In this document: in pieces, positions 37,256 through 47,235 of the stretch
How positions within the stretch are numbered: position 1 is the first letter of the stretch
Layout: the number at the start of each line of letters is the position of its first letter
From: Paenibacillus spiritus
GTDB taxonomy: Bacteria > Bacillota > Bacilli > Paenibacillales > Paenibacillaceae
Reading direction: 5' to 3'
Assembly: GCF_008710135.1 (NCBI RefSeq)
Contig: NZ_VYKK01000012.1
Coordinates: forward strand, 1-64,000
DNA: 64,000 nt
Program-made: the position numbers and the translations under genes
The notes under the pieces: model-generated
Told to the model about the DNA's origin: nothing
Seen by the model: the letters and a program-made list of their open reading frames with translations, nothing else
The model's database searches: none

Positions 37256-38983
37256 ATGTCCATGTCCCCCCGCAAGTACGCAGGAGAACCCGATTTCCGC
37301 TATGCCGGCCGCACCTGGCCGGACAACGTCATTACGGAGGCTCCGATCTGGTGCAGCACCGATCTGCGCGACGGCAACCAGGCGCTTCAGGTACCGATGA
37401 ACACGGAACAGAAGCTGGCCTTCTTCGAGCTGCTGACGGGCATCGGGTTCAAGGAGATTGAGGTGGCGTTCCCATCCGCCTCGGAGACCGAATATGAGCT
37501 GGTCCGCCGGCTGATTGAAGAGGACCGGATTCCGGAGGATGTGACGATTGAGGTCTTCACCCAGGCCCGCGACCACCTGATCGACCGCACCTTCGAGTCG
37601 GTGAAAGATGCGCGGCGGGCCATCGTCCATCTGTACAATTCGACCTGCCCGCTGCACCGGGAAGTCGTGTTCGGGATGGACCGGGAGGAGATCAAGGCGA
37701 TCGCCGTCAAGGGCGCCCGGCGGTTCAAGGAGCTGGCGGAGCGGTATGGACCCGAGAAGTATTTTTTTGAATACTCCCCCGAGACCTTCAACGCCACCGA
37801 GATGGATTATGTCATTGAGCTCTGCAATGTGGTGCTGGACGTCTGGCAGCCGACTCCGGAGCATAAGGCGATCATCAATCTCCCCGAGACGGTGCAGCTG
37901 GCAACGCCGAATGTCTATGCCGACCAGATCCAGTATGTATCGGAGCGGCTGAACTACCGGGATTCGGTTATCGTCAGCGTCCATGTCCACAATGACCGCG
38001 GCACGGGCGTGGCCGCTACGGAGCTTGCGCTCATGGCCGGGGCCCAGCGGGTCGAGGGAACGCTCTTCGGCAACGGCGAGCGGACGGGCAACGTGGATCT
38101 GGTGACGCTGGCGCTGAATCTGTACACGAAGGGCATCGATCCCGGACTGGACTTCTCCCGCCTGGACGAGATCGCCGAAGCCTGCGAGCGGCTGACGGGC
38201 ATGGGCGTTCCGCCCCGATACCCGTATTCGGGCGAACTCGTGTTCACGGCCTTCTCGGGATCGCATCAGGATGCGATCAAGAAGGGGATGGACCGGCTGG
38301 AGCAGCCGTATGAACGCTGGCGGATGCCTTACCTGATTATCGATCCCAAGGACATCGGCCGGAGCTATGAAGCGATCATTCGGGTCAACTCGCAGTCAGG
38401 CAAGGGCGGAGTCTTCTACCTGCTGAATACGCACTACGGCATCGAGCCGCCTAGAGCGCTGCAGCAAGAGTTCGGCGACCGGTGCACCCGGGTCTCGGAC
38501 CGGGGGAGCAAGGAGTTGGCCCCGGCTGAGCTGTACAGCCTGTTCGAGCAGGAATACGTGAACCGGGGCGACCGGCTCCGGCTGGCGTGCTATACGGAAT
38601 CGCGCGAAGAGGACGGGGTCCGGGTTGAGGCGGAAATCGAATACGGCGGCGTCCGCAGCCTGGTGGAAGGACGGGGGAACGGACCGCTCGATGCGCTTCG
38701 CGGCGCGCTTGCAGGACTGTTGAACAACGGAAGTCCGGGCGGGGAGGAGCCAGGCGCATCGCCGCTTGTCTTCGATATCGCAACCTACAGCCAGAATGCA
38801 ACGCGAGTCGGTTCGGATGCCAAAGCCGTCTCCTACATCCGAATCGTGGACGCTTCCGGCTGCGGCTTCTGGGGAGCTGGCATGGATACGCATATTGGGC
38901 AGTCCTCGGTGAAGGCGCTGCTGAGCGCCGTCAACCGGATGCTGGCGGAAGTCTCCGTCCCGGCTGCCGAATCGAACCGATGA
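37256..38983 (+). CDS. leuA: 2-isopropylmalate synthase, type 2 (LeuA)
   Basis: A 575-residue enzyme that starts leucine biosynthesis by joining acetyl-CoA and 2-oxoisovalerate. The DRE-TIM barrel shows DLRDGNQAL (metal Asp), IEVAFPSASETEYEL, SVHVHNDRGTGVAATELAL (metal HxH) and GTLFGNGERTGNVDLVTLAL. The C-terminal leucine-sensing regulatory domain follows from about residue 450. SGSHQDAIKKGMD is typical of the long type-2 form (Escherichia-like enzymes are shorter). Leucine-controlled by the T-box upstream. The ATG at 37256 has GAGGAGG eight bases upstream. It sits between tsaD and the ABC-F gene. Confidence 0.94.
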   Translation: MSMSPRKYAGEPDFRYAGRTWPDNVITEAPIWCSTDLRDGNQALQVPMNTEQKLAFFELLTGIGFKEIEVAFPSASETEYELVRRLIEEDRIPEDVTIEVFTQARDHLIDRTFESVKDARRAIVHLYNSTCPLHREVVFGMDREEIKAIAVKGARRFKELAERYGPEKYFFEYSPETFNATEMDYVIELCNVVLDVWQPTPEHKAIINLPETVQLATPNVYADQIQYVSERLNYRDSVIVSVHVHNDRGTGVAATELALMAGAQRVEGTLFGNGERTGNVDLVTLALNLYTKGIDPGLDFSRLDEIAEACERLTGMGVPPRYPYSGELVFTAFSGSHQDAIKKGMDRLEQPYERWRMPYLIIDPKDIGRSYEAIIRVNSQSGKGGVFYLLNTHYGIEPPRALQQEFGDRCTRVSDRGSKELAPAELYSLFEQEYVNRGDRLRLACYTESREEDGVRVEAEIEYGGVRSLVEGRGNGPLDALRGALAGLLNNGSPGGEEPGASPLVFDIATYSQNATRVGSDAKAVSYIRIVDASGCGFWGAGMDTHIGQSSVKALLSAVNRMLAEVSVPAAESNR

Positions 38984-39018
38984 CAAGAGGTGCAGGGGGT
39001 GCGAGCATTTTGTCAAGA

Positions 39019-39277
39019 TGTGGACAACGTTATCCACATATTCTGCCCGATCTGTGCAAAATCTGCGGAAATGCAGCAGGGAAGCCTCTTTGTTAAACCC
39101 TGAAAATGAGGGGTGTTTTTTCATAGATGAACTGTGGAAAATGTGGATAATGTGGATAGAATCGTGGATAAAAAAGGGTGGACTCCACATTTCCAAATTT
39201 GACGCAGAAAAAAAGGCCCTCCGGGCCTTTTTTGGAGAAAACTTATACACGACTTCTGGGGATAAGGCTGTGGACAA
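39019..39277. promoter_or_regulatory. cluster of DnaA-box-like sites
   Basis: Nine 9-mers close to TTATCCACA on either strand: 39019-39027, 39030-39038 (perfect TTATCCACA), 39133-39141, 39142-39150 (perfect TGTGGATAA), 39151-39159, 39163-39171, 39243-39251, 39257-39265 and 39269-39277. This fills the 349-base gap between leuA and the ABC-F gene, which holds no gene of its own. It is not near a dnaA gene, so it resembles a DnaA-titration or regulatory cluster rather than an origin. Confidence 0.65.
39209..39233. terminator. bidirectional terminator in the leuA/ABC-F gap
   Basis: AAAAAAGGCCC (39209-39219) pairs with GGGCCTTTTTT (39223-39233), loop TCC. T runs exist on both strands, so it ends leuA and the ABC-F gene. 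Confidence 0.9.
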
Positions 39278-39332
39278 CCGGAGAAGGACGAAATCGGGAA
39301 AATCATGAATTTTTGTTGAAGCCAGCGATTTC

Positions 39333-41279
39333 CTAATTCTCGGCCAGCCGCTCCCACTCGTCAAAAACCTCCGCCAGCCGCTCTTTGCGCGCGGTAAGCT
39401 GCTGTTCATGGCTCTGCAGCGCCATATAATCCTGAAAAACCTCGGGATTCGCCATGCTCTGCTCGATCCCGGCAATCTCCGACTCCAGCTCTCCGATCAG
39501 GTCCTCCAGCTCGGCCAGCCGGCGCTGGCGGCTGCGCTCTTCGCGCTTGGCCTGCTTGTCGGCCTCGTAGGAGGAGGCCGGAGACTTGTCCGCCGCCTCC
39601 TGGGGAGCCGCACCCGGAGCGGAAGTGGCCGGTGCAGGCGCTTCGCTGGCCGCCAGTTCGGCCAGCTCCTGCTTCTTGGCGATGTAGTCGTCGTAATTGC
39701 CCAGATACGGATCAATTCCGTCCGGCGACAGCTCCAGCACCCGCTCCGCCATCTTGTTGAGGAAATAACGGTCATGGGAGATGAACAGCAGCGTGCCTTC
39801 AAAGTCGATGAGCGCCGACTCCAGCACCTCCCGGCTGACAAGATCGAGATGGTTGGTAGGCTCGTCGAGAATGAGCATATTGGCGCCGCGCAGCATCAGC
39901 TTGGAGAGGGCAACCCGCGCCTTCTCGCCGCCGCTCAAAGCGGCCACCTTCTTCTGGACGTCCTCGCCGCTGAACAGGAAATTGCCGAGAATGGTCCGGA
40001 TGCGGGCCTCCTCCAGCATCGGATACTCGCTCCACAGTTCTTCCAGCACCGTATTGTTCGGATTCAGCCGGGTCTGCTCCTGATCGTAGTAGCCGATCTT
40101 GACCTTCGCTCCCCAGTTCACGGTGCCGCCGGACGGCTCCCGGGACCCGATCAGACACTGCAGCAGCGTGGACTTGCCGATGCCGTTCGGGCCGATCAGG
40201 GCAGCGGTGTCGCCCCGGCGAAGCTCGAACGAGGCGTCCCGGAACAGCGTCTTGCCGGGCTCGAAGGAGATGGAGACGCCGCGAACCTGGAGCACCTCGC
40301 GGCCGGACTGGAAATCGGGCTCAAAAGAGAAGCTGGCCTTCTTGAGATCGCCGAGCGGGCGGTCGATCCGGTCCATCTTGTCCAGCGCCTTCCGGCGGCT
40401 CTGGGCCCGCTTCGTCGTGGAAGCGCGGACGATATTGCGCTGGATGAACTCCTCCATGCGGGCAATCTCGTCCTGCTGCTTCTCATACTGCTTCAGCCGG
40501 CTCTCGTACTCGGCCTCTTTCAGTTCCACGTAACGCGTATAGTTGCCGGTATAGCGTCTGGACTGGTGCCGCTCGATTTCAACGATGCCGGTTACCAGCC
40601 GGTCGAGAAAATAGCGGTCATGGGAGACGACGAGGATGCCGCCGGGGTAGCTGCGCAGATAATCCTCCAGCCAGGTCAGCGTCTCGATGTCGAGATGGTT
40701 GGTCGGTTCGTCCAGCATCAGAAGGTCAGGCGCCTGAAGCAAAATGCGGGCAAGCGCGAGCCGCGTCTTCTGGCCGCCGCTCAAAGTATTGATCTTCGTC
40801 TCGGCCGGGAATTCGCCGAAGCCCATGCCGTGCAGCACGCTGCGGATGCGCGTGTTCATCTCGTAGCCGCCGTTGTCCCTGAACCAGTCGGACAGTGTGG
40901 AATAGCGCTCCAGAAGTTCGTTGTAGCGCTTCTCGTCCCCGGCGGCATCCGGATCGGCGATCTGCTCTTCCAGCCGGCGCAGCTCTTCTTCGGCCGCCAG
41001 CAGCGGCTCGAACACGGCGAGCATCTCCTCCCCGATCGTCCGGTCCGATTGCAGGCCGCTGTTCTGGGCAAGATAGCCGATCGTTGTTTCTTTCGCTTTA
41101 TAGATTTGCCCGCTGTCGTAGCTGAGCTCTCCGGCCAGAATCTGCAGGAAGGTCGATTTGCCCGCGCCGTTGACGCCGACCAGCCCGACCCGCTCCTTCT
41201 CGTTGACCTGAAGGCTGATGCCTTCCAGTACGGGCTGAATGCCATATAATTTCGTAATGCCTGTTGCTTGAAGCAGCAT
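39333..41279 (-). CDS. ABC-F family ATPase (YdiF-like)
   Basis: A 648-residue soluble protein with two ATP-binding domains and no membrane part. First: VGVNGAGKSTFLQIL, signature LSGGQKTRLALARILLQ, Walker B LLMLDEPTNHLD. Second: IGPNGIGKSTLLQCL, LSGGEKARVALSKLML, ILDEPTNHLD. The linker (about residues 240-320) is Arg/Lys/Glu-rich, and the C-terminus (about 545-648) is an Ala/Pro linker and coiled coil. ABC-F proteins act on the ribosome; some protect it from antibiotics, others adjust translation. Bacillus ydiF is next to tsaD in the same way. The ATG has GGAGG about ten bases upstream. Confidence 0.93.
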   Translation of the reverse strand: MLLQATGITKLYGIQPVLEGISLQVNEKERVGLVGVNGAGKSTFLQILAGELSYDSGQIYKAKETTIGYLAQNSGLQSDRTIGEEMLAVFEPLLAAEEELRRLEEQIADPDAAGDEKRYNELLERYSTLSDWFRDNGGYEMNTRIRSVLHGMGFGEFPAETKINTLSGGQKTRLALARILLQAPDLLMLDEPTNHLDIETLTWLEDYLRSYPGGILVVSHDRYFLDRLVTGIVEIERHQSRRYTGNYTRYVELKEAEYESRLKQYEKQQDEIARMEEFIQRNIVRASTTKRAQSRRKALDKMDRIDRPLGDLKKASFSFEPDFQSGREVLQVRGVSISFEPGKTLFRDASFELRRGDTAALIGPNGIGKSTLLQCLIGSREPSGGTVNWGAKVKIGYYDQEQTRLNPNNTVLEELWSEYPMLEEARIRTILGNFLFSGEDVQKKVAALSGGEKARVALSKLMLRGANMLILDEPTNHLDLVSREVLESALIDFEGTLLFISHDRYFLNKMAERVLELSPDGIDPYLGNYDDYIAKKQELAELAASEAPAPATSAPGAAPQEAADKSPASSYEADKQAKREERSRQRRLAELEDLIGELESEIAGIEQSMANPEVFQDYMALQSHEQQLTARKERLAEVFDEWERLAEN

Positions 41280-41453
41280 AGTAAGTGTAACCTCCGCCCT
41301 TACCTGTGATTATCAAAACGTTCTTCTGTCTTTCAGTGTACATGAAAAAGCACGGCCACCGCCAGAGCTTCCCTTCATTGGCTTCCGGGGGGGAACAGTG
41401 GTACACTGATAGTTAAATGGGAACATCAGCGGCGGAGCGGAAGAGGGATGGAT

Positions 41454-42092
41454 ATGCCGGGCGGAGAATGGAACAGAACGGGAGAAACGACGGAGGCAAA
41501 AGCTGCGCTGCGCCGCTTGGCGGCAAGCCGGCGGGATGCGCTGGAGGGACCTCTGCGGGAACGCTGGTCCCGGGAAGCCTGCGGCCTGGCTTGGGCCTGG
41601 ATGACCGAGGCGGGATATGCCTCTCTGATGGCTTATGCCGCCATCCGCTCCGAACTCGATGCCGGTTCCCTGCTGGATCAGGCCTGGTCCGCTTCCATGG
41701 AAGTCTTCCTGCCGCGTGTCGCGGCGGGAGGACTGCTGGAGACCGGACGGGTCCAATCCCGCAGCGAGCTGGTGCCGGGGGTCTTCGGAATCCCCGAGCC
41801 CGCCCCTGCGGCCTGCCGGGCCTCCGGCGGGGCTCTGCCGGAACTTGTTCTGGTTCCGGGCCTCGCCTTCGACGAGAGCGGCGGCCGGCTGGGATACGGC
41901 CGCGGCTACTACGACCGTCTGCTGACCCGTCTGGAAGAAGAAGCTGCCGGAAGCGGAAGGCAGCGTCCGGTCCGGGCGGGCCTTTGCTTCTCGGCTCAGG
42001 TGGTGCCGGAGGTTCCGGTCGACGGGAAGGACAGGTTCATGGATATGCTGATTACAGAGAAGGGCATCACGATCTGCAAGGGGAGGGCTTGA
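41454..42092 (+). CDS. 5-formyltetrahydrofolate cyclo-ligase
   Basis: A 212-residue enzyme that turns 5-formyl-THF into 5,10-methenyl-THF using ATP. The nucleotide-binding signature [20 protein letters not shown] (about residues 135-155) is diagnostic, and [11 protein letters not shown] and [14 protein letters not shown] fit. It ends on the TGA just before moaC. Two ATGs lie two codons apart; I favour 41454, since AGAGGG is six bases upstream. The usual Bacillus gene is yqgN, located elsewhere, so its place beside moaC is a rearrangement. Confidence 0.92.
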   Translation: MPGGEWNRTGETTEAKAALRRLAASRRDALEGPLRERWSREACGLAWAWMTEAGYASLMAYAAIRSELDAGSLLDQAWSASMEVFLPRVAAGGLLETGRVQSRSELVPGVFGIPEPAPAACRASGGALPELVLVPGLAFDESGGRLGYGRGYYDRLLTRLEEEAAGSGRQRPVRAGLCFSAQVVPEVPVDGKDRFMDMLITEKGITICKGRA

Positions 42093-42094
42093 AT

Positions 42095-42562
42095 TTGGAA
42101 TGGACGCATTTTGACCATCAGGGCCGCGCCCGGATGGTCGATGTCGGAGGCAAGGAGGTCACGCAGCGCAGCGCGACCGCGCGCAGCACCGTGACGATGG
42201 CGCCGCAGGTGCTGGAAGCCATTAAATCCGGGACGGTCGGCAAGGGCGATGTGCGGAGTGTGGCGCAGGTCGCCGGCATCATGGCGGCGAAGAAGACATC
42301 GGATCTCATTCCGATGTGCCATCCGCTGCCGCTGACCGGAGTGGAGCTGTCTTTTGACGACAACAACGCAGATGAACTATATATAGAAGCGACCGTGCGG
42401 ACGACCGGCCGGACCGGCGTCGAGATGGAGGCGCTGACGGCCGTATCGGCCGCCGCGCTGACCGTGTACGATATGTGCAAGGCGCTTCAGAGAGACATGA
42501 CGATCGGGCCGACGCTGCTGCTGTCCAAGAGCGGCGGCGCAAGCGGCGATTACCGGCGGTAA
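42095..42562 (+). CDS. moaC: cyclic pyranopterin monophosphate synthase MoaC
   Basis: A 155-residue enzyme that completes the first step of molybdenum cofactor synthesis with MoaA. It opens [20 protein letters not shown] and has [28 protein letters not shown] and [14 protein letters not shown], the family's catalytic segments. I chose the TTG at 42095 because GGGGAGGG lies seven bases upstream, at the end of the cyclo-ligase gene; no ATG is suitable. It is followed by mog and tatAC, as in Bacillus moaC-rex-tatAY, but rex is missing. Confidence 0.93.
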   Translation: MEWTHFDHQGRARMVDVGGKEVTQRSATARSTVTMAPQVLEAIKSGTVGKGDVRSVAQVAGIMAAKKTSDLIPMCHPLPLTGVELSFDDNNADELYIEATVRTTGRTGVEMEALTAVSAAALTVYDMCKALQRDMTIGPTLLLSKSGGASGDYRR

Positions 42563-42633
42563 CGCTGCCCGGCCAAGCCGCGCAAGGGCGGCCAAGCACA
42601 CGGCAAAGTACATAAGAAGGGGGGGGAGAACCC

Positions 42634-43119
42634 ATGGCATGGAAGACGGCCATTCTGACGGCCAGCGACAAGGGAGCCCGGGGGGAGCGGGAAGATACGA
42701 GCGCCCAGGTCATCCGCGAGCTGGTGGAAGAAGAACTTGGCGGTGAAATTGTGGAATACCGGATTGTTCCGGACGAAGAGGATGAGATCATCGCTGCTCT
42801 GATCGAGCTGACCGATTACTTTCAGGCCGATCTGGTGCTGACGACGGGCGGAACGGATCTGGCGATCCGGGACGTCACCCCGGAAGCGACCCGCCGGGTC
42901 ATTGAACGCGAGGTTCCGGGAATGCCGGAAGCAATGCGCGCGGCCGTGCTGCCGAAGAACCGGACGGCCATGCTGTTCCGCGGCATTGCCGGAATTCGCG
43001 GCAGAACCCTGATCGTCAACCTTCCGGGCAACCCGAAGGGCGTACATGAGCATCTGGCGGCGATTATGGATCAGCTCCCGGAAGCCTTGCTCATGGTGAC
43101 CGGGCAGTTCAGGCAGTAG
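42634..43119 (+). CDS. molybdopterin adenylyltransferase, MogA/MoaB family
   Basis: A 161-residue enzyme that adenylates molybdopterin before metal insertion. The family signature is seen as VLTTGGTDLAIRDVTPEATR (about residues 70-90; the usual Gly after GGT is Asp), and RGRTLIVNLPGNPKGVHEHL follows. ILTASDKGARGEREDTS opens the fold. The ATG has GAAGGGGGGG upstream. It follows moaC by 71 bases and is probably co-transcribed. Whether it is functionally MogA or MoaB cannot be settled. Confidence 0.9.
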   Translation: MAWKTAILTASDKGARGEREDTSAQVIRELVEEELGGEIVEYRIVPDEEDEIIAALIELTDYFQADLVLTTGGTDLAIRDVTPEATRRVIEREVPGMPEAMRAAVLPKNRTAMLFRGIAGIRGRTLIVNLPGNPKGVHEHLAAIMDQLPEALLMVTGQFRQ

Positions 43120-43203
43120 CCGGCGGCTGCGGTTCGCATGTGATATAAGTTATGGTATGATAAGGAAGTTAGGCTACGTTAATCTGGAACGGGAGGAATC
43201 CGA

Positions 43204-43422
43204 ATGTTCAACTCCATCGGAACACCGGGATTTATACTGCTCGCCATTCTTGCCCTGCTTCTCTTCGGTCCGAACAAGCTGCCTGAGCTGGGGCGCGCGG
43301 TGGGAAGAACCTTCCGTGAATTCAAGGACGGCACACGCGAGGTGCTGGCCGAGGATTCGGCGCGTGCGGCTTCCGGTCCGCAGCAGACGGCGCAGGCTGA
43401 ACCGGACAAGCGGTTGCCTTAG
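43204..43422 (+). CDS. tatA: twin-arginine translocase TatA/TatB family subunit
   Basis: A 72-residue single-pass membrane protein that forms the pore side of the Tat pathway with TatC. It has an N-terminal segment (IGTPGFILLAILALLLFGPNKLPELGRAVG) and an amphipathic helix (FREFKDGTREV), then a charged tail. Tat systems move folded, cofactor-bearing proteins; moaC and mog next door make the cofactor of many Tat substrates. Ribosome site GGGAGGAAT is seven bases or so before the ATG. Confidence 0.95.
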   Translation: MFNSIGTPGFILLAILALLLFGPNKLPELGRAVGRTFREFKDGTREVLAEDSARAASGPQQTAQAEPDKRLP

Positions 43423-43487
43423 AGAAGACCGCTGGCCCGAACGGCTTCTGGCCGGATTTTAGACAGAACAAGAGGGATGACCGCCGA

Positions 43488-43512
43488 GCTGCCGGCCGGC
43501 GGCCCTTTTTTT
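43488..43512 (+). terminator. hairpin between tatA and tatC
   Basis: GCTGCC/GGCGGC stem with loop GGCC followed by seven T. It lies inside the 138-base gap, so tatC expression may be lower than tatA, giving unequal subunits. Confidence 0.7.
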
Positions 43513-43560
43513 GTAGAAAGAACCGCCTTTCACAGATTGCGCGCGGGGGGAGTGACGAAC

Positions 43561-44331
43561 GTGGCGGGATCGCAACAACAGGAAGAAATGTCGCTCGTCG
43601 AGCATTTGACCGAGCTGCGGCGCAGGCTGATCGGCGTGCTGGCCGTTCTCTTCATCGGACTGATCGGCGGGCTGTACTGCGCGCAGCCGGTCTATCGCTA
43701 TCTGATTCGCGCTGAGAGCGCCCAGGGGTATCAGCTGCATGCCTTCGCATCCTGGGACGGAATCGGCATCTATATGAAGATTGCCATGGCCGTTGCGCTG
43801 GCGGTCGGCCTGCCGTTCATCGTTTATCAGATCTGGGCATTCGTCCGTCCGGCGCTTCACCCCGAAGAGCGGAGCGCGGCGCTGCGGTATGTCCCTTATG
43901 TCTTTCTGCTGTTCGTGGCGGGCCTTGCCTTCGGTTATTATATCGTTTTCCCGATGGCGCTGGCCTTTACCGCTTCGGTGAACCGGAACTTGGGGCTGGC
44001 CGAGACCTATGGGATTACGCAGTATTTCGATTTCATGTTCAATCTGGTGCTGCCGCTGGCGCTGCTGTTCGAGCTGCCGCTGGCCGTGCTGTTCCTGACC
44101 CGCATCCGGCTCTTGAACCCGATGCGGCTTAGGAAGCTTCGCCGGTACGCCTATTTCGCACTCGTCTTCATCGCGGTCGTCATTACGCCGCCCGACTTCA
44201 TCTCCGATATTCTGGTGACGATTCCGCTGCTTGCGCTCTATGAATTCAGCGTTCTGCTGTCGGCGCTGGTCTACCGCAAGCAGCTGGCGGCCGACGCGGC
44301 GCGGGAGGCGCGCTATATTCGGGAGGCATAA
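43561..44331 (+). CDS. tatC: twin-arginine translocase TatC
   Basis: A 256-residue membrane protein with six segments that recognises Tat signal peptides. It opens MSLVEHLTELRRRLIGVL (conserved HLxELRxR), has FVRPALHPEERSAALRYVP, FYFDFMF-like YGITQYFDFMFNLVLP, ELPLAVLFL and ends with RRYAYFALVFIAVVITPPDF. The start is uncertain; GTG at 43561 has GGGGGGAG about ten bases upstream, and another GTG at 43552 sits on that site. A T-run hairpin lies between it and tatA. Confidence 0.94.
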   Translation: MAGSQQQEEMSLVEHLTELRRRLIGVLAVLFIGLIGGLYCAQPVYRYLIRAESAQGYQLHAFASWDGIGIYMKIAMAVALAVGLPFIVYQIWAFVRPALHPEERSAALRYVPYVFLLFVAGLAFGYYIVFPMALAFTASVNRNLGLAETYGITQYFDFMFNLVLPLALLFELPLAVLFLTRIRLLNPMRLRKLRRYAYFALVFIAVVITPPDFISDILVTIPLLALYEFSVLLSALVYRKQLAADAAREARYIREA

Positions 44332-44366
44332 TTCTCCCAGCCGTGGATAGAATGGAAGAGAGGTTT

Positions 44367-44396
44367 CGGGGGGGACAGCCCCCCGGAGCGCTTTTT
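44367..44396 (+). terminator. terminator of tatC
   Basis: A G/C-rich stem CGGGGGG/CCCCCCG with a five-base loop, then GAGCGC and five T. Confidence 0.6.
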
Positions 44397-44429
44397 CCTG
44401 AATTTGTGGGAAAAAGAGTGTGCAGGGAC

Positions 44430-44458
44430 TTGAAATCCGCCCGCAAGTTGAGTAATAT
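44430..44458 (+). promoter_or_regulatory. sigma-A promoter of groESL
   Basis: TTGAAA (44430-44435), 17 bases, TAATAT (44453-44458). The CIRCE operator starts 12 bases downstream. Confidence 0.8.
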
Positions 44459-44469
44459 AAAAATTGTTG

Positions 44470-44496
44470 TTAGCACTACGCGATGTCGAGTGCTAA
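44470..44496. promoter_or_regulatory. CIRCE operator (HrcA site)
   Basis: TTAGCACTA and GAGTGCTAA separated by nine bases, against the consensus TTAGCACTC-N9-GAGTGCTAA; one base in the left arm differs. HrcA would repress groESL here and release it on heat shock. Confidence 0.95.
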
Positions 44497-44593
44497 TAAA
44501 GGCGGATACCCGCAACGCGGCTCTGCGCTTCTTGCCCGCATGGCGTTGCCGCAGCCGCTTGACCAACCACATAATTAAAGGAGGCTGTTTTTC

Positions 44594-44875
44594 ATGATCA
44601 AACCTTTAGGTGAACGCGTATTGGTGGAACCGATCGAGCAGGAGCAGACGACTTCGTTCGGTATCGTACTGCCCGACTCCGCCAAGGAGAAGCCGCAGGA
44701 AGGCAAAATCGTAGCCGTTGGCGCCGGTGCGCTGAAAGACGGCGTGCGCGTGCCGCTGGAAGTCAAGGAAGGCGACCGTGTGCTCTTCTCCAAATATGCC
44801 GGAACTGAAATCAAGTACGAAGGCAAAGAGTATTTGATTATGAAAGAAAGCGACATTCACGCCATTCTCGGCTAA
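44594..44875 (+). CDS. groES: co-chaperonin GroES
   Basis: A 93-residue cap of the GroEL chamber. It starts [20 protein letters not shown] and carries the mobile loop [16 protein letters not shown] and [25 protein letters not shown]-regulated and followed by groEL 61 bases later. GGAGGC lies about eight bases before the ATG. Confidence 0.97.
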   Translation: MIKPLGERVLVEPIEQEQTTSFGIVLPDSAKEKPQEGKIVAVGAGALKDGVRVPLEVKEGDRVLFSKYAGTEIKYEGKEYLIMKESDIHAILG

Positions 44876-44933
44876 GACGATTTGCATAAGAACGACATTC
44901 AAATACTTACAATTTAACAGGGAGGTAATTTGA

Positions 44934-46556
<1,623 letters not shown>

Positions 46557-46588
46557 GGTTTCAATAAATCAATAAATCGCACGAAAGC

Positions 46589-46632
46589 AGAGGCCTCTCC
46601 GAAGTTCAGTGAACTTCGGAGAGGCCTCTTTC
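46589..46632. terminator. terminator of groESL
   Basis: A nearly gapless 20-bp hairpin (arms 46589-46608 and 46610-46629) then TTT; it also serves the convergent gene. Confidence 0.85.
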
Positions 46633-46664
46633 GATGGGGTTCGGGGTTCACGGCGTGAATGAAC

Positions 46665-47063
46665 TCAGTTCCCGGTCTTGCCGTTCAGCGGCGGATACTC
46701 GGTGGAATAAAAGGATGGCGAGGGGGTAGGGTAGACGTTCCGAAGGTCCTGCTCCAGCTGCTGGCGAAAAAGGTCAAGCTGCTGCTGCAGCATGGAGGAC
46801 ATCTGCGTAATGGTATAGTCCGTCTCATTGCTGTTCTGCTGCAGCCCCGTGAAGTAGGCGGCATTCTTGGCTTCGGATTTGATCCATTGGCCCTGGACAA
46901 GAACATGGGTGGTGCCGGTAATGCGGTTGATTCGGACGGGATACTTCTGTTCAAGCTCATCGTAGCGGTACAGGCCCGGACACACGAACAGACCGAAGAG
47001 AACGATGGCCAGCAGGCCGGTGATGCATTGAAGAATCAGACGGGAATAACTCTTGTGGTTCAC
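46665..47063 (-). CDS. small single-pass membrane protein, unknown
   Basis: A 132-residue protein with one N-terminal membrane segment (about residues 9-28, LILQCITGLLAIVLFGLFVC) and the rest probably outside. The remainder is rich in Gln, Asn and Ser (QQNSNETDYTITQM, MLQQQLDLFRQQLEQ) and may form a short coiled coil. It uses GTG with AAGGAGG nine bases upstream. Single gene, convergent with groEL. I do not recognise a family. Confidence 0.55.
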   Translation of the reverse strand: MNHKSYSRLILQCITGLLAIVLFGLFVCPGLYRYDELEQKYPVRINRITGTTHVLVQGQWIKSEAKNAAYFTGLQQNSNETDYTITQMSSMLQQQLDLFRQQLEQDLRNVYPTPSPSFYSTEYPPLNGKTGN

Positions 47064-47188
47064 AATTAAATTCCTCCTTTTGCTCCCATCAGTATATTAT
47101 GGCAATAACGCCCTGTATATAAATTACATCATGATGTGCAGCATCCAAGCCCCTCTCATGCCGGATAGGGATGGGTCAGGGCATGCCA

Positions 47189-47219
47189 AAGCTCTCCGGG
47201 AGAAATTCCCGGAGAGCTT
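47189..47219 (-). terminator. terminator of the sulfonate operon
   Basis: AAGCTCTCCGGGA pairs with TCCCGGAGAGCTT (13 bp) with a five-base loop; on the minus strand only a short T run follows. Confidence 0.65.
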
Positions 47220-47235
47220 GAGGCGTTTCAGGAGG

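Noticed and set aside
39019-39277. Replication origin
   Set aside because: DnaA-box-like sites are present but no dnaA, dnaN or rpmH neighbours, and no clear long AT-rich unwinding region.
39408-41249. Long plus-strand open frame over the ABC-F gene
   Set aside because: No ribosome site or motif; antisense to well-conserved ATP-binding motifs.
41334-41408. Inverted CAGTGTAC/GTACACTG in the ABC-F/cyclo-ligase gap as an operator
   Set aside because: The 8-bp arms are 59 bases apart and each overlaps a possible -10 (TACACT); more likely two divergent promoters or chance.
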